Shown piece after piece: positions 21,586 through 29,904 of a stretch of 32,352 nt of DNA (the stretch's first letter is position 1; every line of letters begins with the position of its first letter). This DNA comes from Rickettsiaceae bacterium. GTDB lineage: Bacteria > Pseudomonadota > Alphaproteobacteria > Rickettsiales > Rickettsiaceae. The position numbers were made by a program, and so were the translations under genes. The DNA lies in the NCBI GenBank assembly GCA_021741085.1, contig JAIOYM010000002.1, forward strand, positions 1 to 32,352, given 5' to 3'. Under the pieces are notes generated by a model. That model saw only the letters and a list, made by a program, of their open reading frames with translations. It searched no databases and was not told where the DNA came from.

Positions 21586-24500
21586 ACTATGTAAATTATT
21601 GTTACTAATAATATTTTACTTAATACCACTGCAGGGCATACGTGCCGATTTTTGGACTGATGTTGGTGATTTTTTCTGCGATGGTAAAGAATTTACTGAA
21701 TTCTGGGATGGTAAATCAACTACTAAAGATTATTTATCAATTTGCCCCCCTTACTATAAACTTAAAGGCAGAGATGGTTGCTTAAAAAAATTTGATCTAC
21801 CTAAGGGCGGTTATTACATGGAATATTGCGCTCAAGAATCTGTCGGCAGCAATTATTTCTCTCCTAAAATTCAAATTAAACTCCAGAAATGTTGGTTTGG
21901 CACATGCCGCACTCAAACTATAGATTTAGCATCAATAGGGGAATGTAAAATTGTTACAGGCGCATATTTATTGCCAACATATAGATTTTGTGCAAGAGTT
22001 GCTAACGGACCTAGGCCTAAAGATGATATAAAAAAACTTGATGAAATTGGTGCAGACCATGGCTATACAGCTAAAGTACATTTAGATTTTGAAGGAGCTG
22101 AAAAGCAAGATCCAGATTATTTAAAGATTCTTGATGAGAAGGGTAACCAGACTGATCAATTTTATGCCGTGCCTAAAATTTGCGCTTACGAAGATCCTTG
22201 GATAATTGGTATGGGCTTAGATCTTATGGATAAAAATCCAACCTCACAACCCATACATAAAAATTCTGGACAAGTTGCAGGATTTATAACTTTCTTGTTG
22301 GTGTTACAGTCCTTAGGAAAAGAAATAACTGAGGGTCTTTTGGTAGACTGGTGGGCACCAAACTCTAAAGACGGAAAAGAAGACACAGCAGCGGCAACGA
22401 TTGCTAAGTTTATTAAATGGTTACTTGATTTATTTGGCAAGCCTTTTATTTTTATACTGAAAGAAATTGGTGATTTAAACAGAGTCGTAAATTCCTCTCT
22501 TGGCTGTGTAAATATGCCAGTAGGACCTCTTCCTCCACCATATTTCCGTAAATTTGATGACAAGTCGGGGATATTTAATCTTGTAGTGCAACAGATATGC
22601 CCTAAAGTTCAAAATATTACAGATGAATCAACTAAAAAATTAGCTTTGGAAATTTTACAAGAAATGATGAGCACAAAAGGTTGTGTAACTTCTGAGCTTG
22701 ACAATAATTTTATTCGTAACAGTGTAAGAGTAGGTATTAATAAAATTATTCCAACCTGTGACACTTTAAAGTCTATTAATCCTAGTCTTTATGCTCAAAT
22801 TGTTAAAGACGAAAAGCTTAAAGATACCGACCAATGCGTTCAATTAAGCAACTTAATTCCCGAACAAATAGAATTGTTTAATTTTACAAAATTCAATCAC
22901 ATAGCTCCTTGCAAGCCAAATTCCAAAGATCCCTGTTTTAGTGAAACTACTAATCTAAATACACTATGCTCTATTTACAATGGATGTAATAGAGGCAGAG
23001 TAGTTTATGGTGATAGATTTGAAAATGGAAGGATGGCAACCACCCCTAACCCAAATCTCAATACACAATTAGACGATCCGCAATCAAAAACAGATAATAA
23101 AAAATATCGAAGACCAATTTGTGCGTCTGATTCGGACATTAATTGTCAAGCTATTTGGGGAATAAATATAGGTGGATTTGAAGATATATTTGTTGAATTT
23201 GACAAACTAAATTTTCAAACTCAAGAAAAAATAAGTAGCAAGATTAAAACAATCAAGGTAAATGATAAACTTTCTTTAAAGTTTAATGCTACCATCAACT
23301 TAGACCCTAAGAATGTGCGTACAGATCCTGATGATACTGAAAAATCCACGACAGTTGGCCCCGACAAAATATGTGTGATGGATACAGACAAAAATTACGC
23401 TATTAACTGTATTACGCGCACGAAACCTCTAAATCCAAAAATATATAACTGCGACGAAGCAAAAAAGGATGGGTTATCATCTTGTAATTCAACATTTTTT
23501 AGGCCTCAAATGTATGTGAAATTTGAATATGATAACGGTGAAGATGATAAATACACCACAGCCGGAATAATTGAAGCTGACGTATTAAAGTCTAAGCAAG
23601 ATATTAATAACTACACAGATAATAAATTTAAATTAGCTGGATATTCTTATGGTAGTTACGTAACTGATGACCAAGATCGCATGGTGCCGTTTTCTGGTCC
23701 ACATAGTTTAAATATGGGTACTAGTATATATGGAAACTACGCAAATGATGCCAACCCATTAACAGACAAAGACGCCATTTATTTGAATGGTCTTGAATAT
23801 TTAAACGGCCGCTACGTTAGAGGCGGCACAAAAATTTGTTTAACTTCTCCTGAAAAAGAAAACTGCCCTGTAGACAAAGGACAATGCATTTTAGTTCAAT
23901 ACAAAAACGGAGAAAACATTCCTTGTGATAAATTAAAGGTTTATCTAGAAGGTAAACATCTATGTACAGACACAACAAAAGACGGTTGTAAGTCAATTGG
24001 AAAAAAAACTTTCGGTGATAAGGAAATAGAAACTTTCAACTGTACGAAGAATTTGGATTGCTACCAATATAAAAATGGCGCTACCCTTGGCACCGAAGAA
24101 CTTTGTATGATTAAATATCCTGATCGTAAAATTTTGCGTGAAAATTTTGACCCATATAATCTAACTGATCTACCCAAAGAATGCGCTATTGAGCAAGAAG
24201 CAACGAATGAAATAACTATTGCCTCAAATATATACAAAGATAAAAACTTTAGAGAATGCACTGATAATGATCCTTCAAAACCAGTATGCGAAGAACTATT
24301 TCCAGATAAAGACACTATAAAAGACTTAGACGATAAAAACTTTGAATTTATTGCCCTAAAAACATGTACTACAAGCTCAGAAGGTAAAGCTAAAAATTCT
24401 TTTGTTTGCTTTACAAGGCTAACTAAATTAGATCAAAACAAATGTGCTGTTGACACTAAGTCTGGTAGAGAAAATGGTTTATGCACAGACATTGATTCTA

Positions 24501-25186
24501 TTGGCTGCGACGATATAACACAAGCTTCAGCTGAAAGTGCTTTTTCAACTTGGTCTAAAGCGAATTCTGGAGATTTTTCCACTGGCACATGCCAAGAAGG
24601 TTTTGTTCCAATATCTGATACTTCCTTGAAACGCCGTTGTGTTGCAAAATTTGATCCATTTAATCTGAATTCTTTAGCCCCTACTCTAAATAAAGGCCAA
24701 CTAGAACCTATTGGTAAGAAATTTGGTTGTAAACAAAAAGAATCTGAATGTAAAGATGTTAAGTTGGATTTATTTCCTTCTTTTCTCGGTGCTACTAGTA
24801 CTCTACTTGAAATAAAGACTATTCCAGGGGAAGAAAAATGTCAAAAAATTACCGAAGCTACTTTTAAAACCAGGGGGGATGGTCCTCTAAGCTTCGTTGA
24901 AATTTTACTAAGAGCTGATAATCCTTCTGCGCTGGGAGATATCTCCTTTAAAATTTCATCCTTGCGCGCGCAAACTTTAATAACATGTAGCCTTGCAACT
25001 AAGGGTAGACTTCTGCACTCATTTGATATTGATGGAACAAAGGAACCAGAATGGCACAATGCCACAGCTGTGATGGATTTTGTTAAATTCTCTGATTTTG
25101 CTAAAGGCTCTGATTTGGAAATAATTTTGCAATATCTCAATCCTGCAGATGAAATTACAGTTTCGGTTAAATACACTTCAAAGTAA
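21572..25186 (+). CDS. Large cysteine-rich predicted exported protein, function unknown, coupled to the VirB4-like gene
   Basis: 1204 aa; N-terminal signal peptide (LCKLLLLIIFYLIPLQGIRADFW), several dozen Cys, two hydrophobic segments around aa 220-300. ATG overlaps the VirB4-like stop by 14 nt. Confidence 0.75.
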   Translation: MYTNKLCKLLLLIIFYLIPLQGIRADFWTDVGDFFCDGKEFTEFWDGKSTTKDYLSICPPYYKLKGRDGCLKKFDLPKGGYYMEYCAQESVGSNYFSPKIQIKLQKCWFGTCRTQTIDLASIGECKIVTGAYLLPTYRFCARVANGPRPKDDIKKLDEIGADHGYTAKVHLDFEGAEKQDPDYLKILDEKGNQTDQFYAVPKICAYEDPWIIGMGLDLMDKNPTSQPIHKNSGQVAGFITFLLVLQSLGKEITEGLLVDWWAPNSKDGKEDTAAATIAKFIKWLLDLFGKPFIFILKEIGDLNRVVNSSLGCVNMPVGPLPPPYFRKFDDKSGIFNLVVQQICPKVQNITDESTKKLALEILQEMMSTKGCVTSELDNNFIRNSVRVGINKIIPTCDTLKSINPSLYAQIVKDEKLKDTDQCVQLSNLIPEQIELFNFTKFNHIAPCKPNSKDPCFSETTNLNTLCSIYNGCNRGRVVYGDRFENGRMATTPNPNLNTQLDDPQSKTDNKKYRRPICASDSDINCQAIWGINIGGFEDIFVEFDKLNFQTQEKISSKIKTIKVNDKLSLKFNATINLDPKNVRTDPDDTEKSTTVGPDKICVMDTDKNYAINCITRTKPLNPKIYNCDEAKKDGLSSCNSTFFRPQMYVKFEYDNGEDDKYTTAGIIEADVLKSKQDINNYTDNKFKLAGYSYGSYVTDDQDRMVPFSGPHSLNMGTSIYGNYANDANPLTDKDAIYLNGLEYLNGRYVRGGTKICLTSPEKENCPVDKGQCILVQYKNGENIPCDKLKVYLEGKHLCTDTTKDGCKSIGKKTFGDKEIETFNCTKNLDCYQYKNGATLGTEELCMIKYPDRKILRENFDPYNLTDLPKECAIEQEATNEITIASNIYKDKNFRECTDNDPSKPVCEELFPDKDTIKDLDDKNFEFIALKTCTTSSEGKAKNSFVCFTRLTKLDQNKCAVDTKSGRENGLCTDIDSIGCDDITQASAESAFSTWSKANSGDFSTGTCQEGFVPISDTSLKRRCVAKFDPFNLNSLAPTLNKGQLEPIGKKFGCKQKESECKDVKLDLFPSFLGATSTLLEIKTIPGEEKCQKITEATFKTRGDGPLSFVEILLRADNPSALGDISFKISSLRAQTLITCSLATKGRLLHSFDIDGTKEPEWHNATAVMDFVKFSDFAKGSDLEIILQYLNPADEITVSVKYTSK

Positions 25187-25456
25187 TCACTGTCTCATTA
25201 CAAAAAAAAAACGAATCCTCATGGTAGTAATGTGATGGTGACACCTTCTCCAACGGTCCTTTGTGCTATAAAATAACTCTTTTGACAGATACTAATTATC
25301 CTCTCAAAAATAATACATTTGCGTCACAACGTCCCTTCAAAAAATATCTAAATATTAGTATAAAAACTCTATAAATTAAAATTTTTAGATTGTTGTTTTT
25401 GTGATACAATATAATCAAATGTGTTAATATTTATTTACGCAAACAGCAATATATTG

Positions 25457-25486
25457 TTGACAGTGCGGTAATATATAGGATATCAT
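25457..25486 (+). promoter_or_regulatory. Sigma70-like promoter for the tlc gene
   Basis: TTGACA (25457-25462), 18-nt spacer, TATCAT (25481-25486), ~50 nt upstream of the ATG. Confidence 0.5.
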
Positions 25487-25537
25487 GGCTTACCTAATGA
25501 AAACTTAACCAATTAATATTAAAGTATTTGTCAAAAA

Positions 25538-27028
25538 ATGTTAACTTACTTTCAAGTTTTGCGCAAAAGTAAATTTCGGCAAGTTATATGGCCGATAAAG
25601 TCTTCGGAACTTCGCAAGTTTATTCCAATGGCATTGTTAATGTTTGTTATCCTACTTAACCAAAATATAATAAGGAGCATCAGAGACAACTTAGTTACAA
25701 CTATGATCGGGCCAGAAATTCTAAGCTTCATTAAATTATGGTGCGAAATGCCTATTGGAATATTATTCGTTGTGATATATTCAAGGATGTGTAACCACAT
25801 GTCCACAGAGTTGGTATTTCGAAGTGTAGTGGTATTCTTTTTGGCATTCTTTTGGCTCTTTGCCTTTTACATGTTTCCTAATACAGATTTCCTACATCCG
25901 TCGGCAACAACAATAAATTATTACACTAATTTGCTGCCAAATTTTAAATGGTTTATAGCGTTATGGGCAAATTGGACATACGTGCTATTTTACGTTTTGG
26001 GAGAATTATGGCCCGTAGTTGTGTTTTCACTGCTTTTTTGGCAATTGGCCAATCATATCACAAAAACTGAAGAAGCAAAGCGTTTTTATTCGTTCTTTAG
26101 CGTTTTTGGGCAATCCAATTTATTGATATCGGGTGGAGTATTATATTATTTTTCATCTCCAAATTGGATATCCAATTTATGGTTAGCTGGTGTTACTGAC
26201 AATGTTGAGTTAATGCTGAAAAGCTTGATTATTGTTGTGTTGATTTCTGGGGGTTTTTGTTTGCTATTACATAAGTTAATAGAAGTAATTGTTATACTAC
26301 CATCTAAAAATTCAATAGTTAAGCAAGACAAGCCAAAGCTTGGTTTTCGTGAGAGTATAAAAACACTGGCGTCATCAAAGTATCTGTGGTTTATTTGTTT
26401 GATTTTAATATCATACTCCATGTCTATAAATCTTATGGAAGGACTATTGCTAGCAAAGGTAAAACAATTATACCCTAATCCTAAAGAATTTATGATATAT
26501 CAAGGGCAGGTGTCGTTTTGGACTGGTGTATTTACATTGCTATTTTCAGTAATTGGCAGCAATATAATACGCAAATTTGGTTGGCTAACAGCTGCCACAT
26601 TAACTCCTTTGATGATTTTTATAAATGGGTTAATATTTTTTATAGCTGTGCTAACTGAGAATGAATTGGTCACATTATTGTCTTTGCAATCTGTTTCTGC
26701 CTTGCATATAATAGTTGTAATAGCTGCTTTACAGGGTATTTTGGGTAAAAGCACTAAATATTCTTTATTTGATGCCACAAAGGAGATGTTGTATATACCG
26801 CTTAATAACGAGATGAAAACAAAGGGAAAAGCTGCCGTAGAAATTATGGGAGCAAAGCTAGGAAAGGCTTCTGGTTCTATTATTCAATGTGTTATTTTTT
26901 TCGTGATGCCCCAAACTCAATATAGCGATATTGCTGCTCTATTATTAGTGTTTTTTACTATGATCTGCTCTATTTGGCTTTATGTAGTGTTTCGATTAAA
27001 TAATAAATATAAAGAACTTCTTGCTTAA
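25538..27028 (+). CDS. tlc: ATP/ADP translocase (Tlc nucleotide transporter family)
   Basis: 496 aa, ~12 TM segments; WPIKSSELRKFIPMALLMFVILLNQNIIRSIRDNLVTTMIGPEILSFIKLW..., KYSLFDATKEMLYIPLNNEMKTKGKAAVE. Confidence 0.95.
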   Translation: MLTYFQVLRKSKFRQVIWPIKSSELRKFIPMALLMFVILLNQNIIRSIRDNLVTTMIGPEILSFIKLWCEMPIGILFVVIYSRMCNHMSTELVFRSVVVFFLAFFWLFAFYMFPNTDFLHPSATTINYYTNLLPNFKWFIALWANWTYVLFYVLGELWPVVVFSLLFWQLANHITKTEEAKRFYSFFSVFGQSNLLISGGVLYYFSSPNWISNLWLAGVTDNVELMLKSLIIVVLISGGFCLLLHKLIEVIVILPSKNSIVKQDKPKLGFRESIKTLASSKYLWFICLILISYSMSINLMEGLLLAKVKQLYPNPKEFMIYQGQVSFWTGVFTLLFSVIGSNIIRKFGWLTAATLTPLMIFINGLIFFIAVLTENELVTLLSLQSVSALHIIVVIAALQGILGKSTKYSLFDATKEMLYIPLNNEMKTKGKAAVEIMGAKLGKASGSIIQCVIFFVMPQTQYSDIAALLLVFFTMICSIWLYVVFRLNNKYKELLA

Positions 27029-27030
27029 CT

Positions 27031-28038
27031 ATGTTGAATAAAAAAATTGCTTTAACTGGTGATAGGCCTACCGGTAAACTACATTTAGGACATTATTTTG
27101 GTTCCCTTGTAAATAGATTAAAATTACAGTCTAATAGCGAGATATCGCAGCTAATAATGGTGGCAGACGCCCAAGCTCTAACTGATAATAGTAGCGATAC
27201 TTCTATTGTGCGGAAAAACATAACAGAAGTAGTAAAAGACTACTTAGCTGTAGGTATTGACCCTAATATTTCTACTATTTTTTTGCAGTCTTATATCTCA
27301 GAGCTAGCAGAAATTACTTTTTATTATTTAAATTTGGTGAATTTAGGACGACTTGAACGTAACCCTACAGTAAAGACCGAGATACTACAAAAAAACTTTA
27401 GAGGAGAAATTCCTTTAGGCTTTTTATGTTATCCTGTTAGTCAAGCCGCTGATATCACAGCGTTTAAGGCAGAATTAGTGCCTGTTGGTGAAGATCAGCT
27501 ACCTATGATAGAGCAAACTAACGAAATTGTACGCAAATTTAATCGCTTATACGACAGCGACTGTCTGAGGGAATGCACGGCCCTACTCTCAGAAAATACC
27601 AGATTGCAAGGTTTAGACGGCAAAGCCAAGATGAGTAAAAGCTTGAATAATGCGATTTATTTGTCTGATGATACTGCTACGATAAAGGAGAAGATATTTG
27701 CCATGTACACCGATCCCGAACATATTAAAATATCCGATCCAGGCAAAGTTGAAGGCAATGTTGTATTCAGCTATTTGGATATTTTTTACCCTAATAAAGA
27801 GCATCTTGACGAACTTAAAACCCATTATAAGAAGGGTGGCTTGGGCGATGTTAAGCTTAAAAACATGCTAAATGATGAAATGCAGAGTTTTCTTCAACCT
27901 ATTCGTGAAAAAAGAAATAATATTAGTGACAAACATGCGCTAGACATACTTAGAAGCGGAAGCGTTTCAGCTCGCAAAATAGCAGCTCAAACTTTAGATG
28001 AAATCAAAGTAGCGCTAGGAATAGGCAATATTATTTAA
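27031..28038 (+). CDS. trpS: Tryptophanyl-tRNA synthetase
   Basis: GDRPTGKLHLGHYFGSL (HIGH region), KMSKSLNNAI (KMSKS), PVGEDQLPMIEQTNEIVRKFN. Confidence 0.96.
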   Translation: MLNKKIALTGDRPTGKLHLGHYFGSLVNRLKLQSNSEISQLIMVADAQALTDNSSDTSIVRKNITEVVKDYLAVGIDPNISTIFLQSYISELAEITFYYLNLVNLGRLERNPTVKTEILQKNFRGEIPLGFLCYPVSQAADITAFKAELVPVGEDQLPMIEQTNEIVRKFNRLYDSDCLRECTALLSENTRLQGLDGKAKMSKSLNNAIYLSDDTATIKEKIFAMYTDPEHIKISDPGKVEGNVVFSYLDIFYPNKEHLDELKTHYKKGGLGDVKLKNMLNDEMQSFLQPIREKRNNISDKHALDILRSGSVSARKIAAQTLDEIKVALGIGNII

Positions 28039-28430
28039 GGAAAGAAATTATGATTACAAGGACTCGAGCCCAAAGTAGGAACCTGCATAATTTCACCCCC
28101 TTCTAATTCAATACTACTAATTGAATTTAGATCACCGCCTTCTTCATCTCTAACGATTATGCGCAAATTTGTTGGGCGTGATATAGTTCTAACGGCAGTA
28201 GAATTTGCTTCTGTGGTTAGCAATGAAACAACCGTAGCTTCGCTTGTAGCTATGCTAGTAGAATTAGACGGAATAGAGCCATATGCATCTACTATTACAC
28301 GTGCAATTGTGGTTTGCGTGTTATCTTTCTCAGAGTCTTTTTTAGTTTCCTCTTGTACATCTTTCAAAGGGGGGCTTGCTGCTTTATCCCCCTCTTTTTG
28401 GACGGAAGTTAATTCTGTTTGTTTTTTCAT
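28035..28430 (-). CDS. Hypothetical Ser/Thr-rich, low-complexity protein (131 aa)
   Basis: ORF with AAAAGGA Shine-Dalgarno ~8 nt upstream of the ATG on the minus strand; convergent 4-nt overlap with trpS. Confidence 0.6.
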   Translation of the reverse strand: MKKQTELTSVQKEGDKAASPPLKDVQEETKKDSEKDNTQTTIARVIVDAYGSIPSNSTSIATSEATVVSLLTTEANSTAVRTISRPTNLRIIVRDEEGGDLNSISSIELEGGEIMQVPTLGSSPCNHNFFP

Positions 28431-28658
28431 ACATAAATCCTTTTATATATTCCTAAAAACTTGATAGCAAAAATCAACGTAACTCGATATATATAATATA
28501 CCGATAAGATGTTAGCTCTTTCAAATATTTTGTAAGGATTATATTAAAGATATTTAAACGATATTACCTAAAACACACAGTGGTTTATTTAGATTACTAG
28601 ATATAACGCAAAATAATACAGCCTAGTTGTTTGGACTTCTTCATAAAACAAAGCCGGG

Positions 28659-28945
28659 TATAGCTTGACTCGATAAGTTAGTTATAACTTGGAAAGCCGA
28701 GCAAACAGCCAGCGAAAAATTGAAAGAATTAAGCTGTTTTTGTGATGTTGCAGAAGTCTTATAATGTTCTATTGGGTTTAGATCTGGCTAATAAGAGGGT
28801 GAAAATATAAGGTAATACCCCTTATCCGCTATGACTTTAATAACTTTAAGAGATTTATGAAAATTGATATTATCCATCACTATAATTTGTTTTGGCTTTG
28901 GGTTCTTTACTCCTCTTTGTCACTAACTAACAGAGTTAAGCTATA
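28659..28945. mobile_element. IS630-type remnant, copy B (~287 bp, longer form)
   Basis: Ends TATAGCTTGACTCG...CAGAGTTAAGCTATA. Minus strand reads KPKQIIVMDNINFHKSLKVIKVIADKGYYLIFSPSY*PDLNPIEHYK: the D and E of an IS630 DDE core 34 residues apart, with an in-frame stop. Confidence 0.88.
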
Positions 28946-28968
28946 TGAAAGCTTTATGATACAACATG

Positions 28969-29238
28969 TTATTGATCTACTGCTCCCATTAACGATGATT
29001 CTGCTGCTTCAGTTTCCACTTCCGTAGTTTTTGCGCAAGAGTTCTCTTCTTGGCAACAAAAATTATTAAGAATCCATAAACCTGAAACTATATTCACCAA
29101 TAATATGCTTTTAATAGGAGGAATATAATCTGTTTTGTATAATACACCTGTAGTGAAACTAAGAAGAAGAGCTCCGAAGTTAAATCCTAAAAGAGCTGCA
29201 GCGAAAGATTTTTCATTTACTAAATCTTTATAATTCAT
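28969..29238 (-). CDS. Hypothetical small membrane protein (89 aa)
   Basis: MNYKDLVNEKSFAAALLGFNFGALLLSFTTGVLYKTDYIPPIKSILLVNIVSGLWIL...: two hydrophobic segments and a charged tail; no clear SD. Confidence 0.45.
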   Translation of the reverse strand: MNYKDLVNEKSFAAALLGFNFGALLLSFTTGVLYKTDYIPPIKSILLVNIVSGLWILNNFCCQEENSCAKTTEVETEAAESSLMGAVDQ

Positions 29239-29354
29239 AATAAATATATATTAATTAAATTTTCTAATTACCCGAAGAAAATTATAAATTTATTTCAATA
29301 AAAAATCAATCCCATTTGTTAAAGAAAGTTATAGTTTAGTTAAGTTTCCCTGTA

Positions 29355-29510
29355 TAAATAACTCTTGCACGCCTATTCAACTAACGATTGGGCGCGTATG
29401 AATGAGGGGATTAGATAGAAGGTGGCGATTTGTCGGGAGATAGGGAGTGAATTTTTAAGGGTGTGTTGTTGAAGAAATGAGGGGATGAGTAGGAATGTGG
29501 ACTCTTTTAA
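29355..29510. repeat. Degenerate direct repeat, left copy flanking the ankyrin gene
   Basis: ATAACTCTTGCACGCCTATTCAACTAACGATTGGGCGCGTATGAATGAGGGG...GGGAGATAGGGAGTGAATTTTTAAGGGTGTGTTG resembles 31677..31840. Confidence 0.65.
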
Positions 29511-29534
29511 GATTGATGAGCTTGCAGGAGAACC

Positions 29535-29759
29535 TATAGCTTAGCTCCGTTAGTTAGTAACAAAGAAGGGTAAAGAACCTAAAACCAAAACAAATTATTG
29601 TAATTAATAATATCAATTTTCATAAATCGCCACAAGTCATGAAGGCAATAACTTATAATGAGCCTGTTGCAATATCACAAAAGCAGCGTAATTTTTTCGA
29701 TTTTTCGCAGGCCTTGTTGCGAGTTTAAAACCGTCACTAGCTTTTCGAGTTAAGCTATA
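29535..29759. mobile_element. IS630-type remnant/MITE, copy C (~225 bp)
   Basis: TATAGCTTAGCTCCG...CGAGTTAAGCTATA; same length, same internal deletion and opposite orientation to copy A; motif KQIIVINNINFHKS (catalytic D changed to N). Confidence 0.87.
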
Positions 29760-29800
29760 CACAATAATTACATTTTATTAATCTTAGGTAATTATTCTTG

Positions 29801-29830
29801 TTGACTCTTGATTCTTATAAGTGTTAATAT
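29801..29830 (+). promoter_or_regulatory. Candidate sigma70-like promoter for the second ankyrin gene
   Basis: TTGACT-N18-TAATAT, 42 nt after the end of MITE copy C and ~75 nt upstream of ATG 29905. Confidence 0.35.
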
Positions 29831-29904
29831 ATATTCACTTCAATACTGAAGGATTAAAAGCAAAAAAGTTAAAAATAATTAGTATAATAAATTTAGATAA
29901 TATT

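Noticed and set aside
22186-25176. Minus-strand ORFs (125, 84, 111 aa) inside the Cys-rich gene
   Set aside because: Antisense to a long ORF with a clear start, signal peptide and coupling to the VirB4-like gene.
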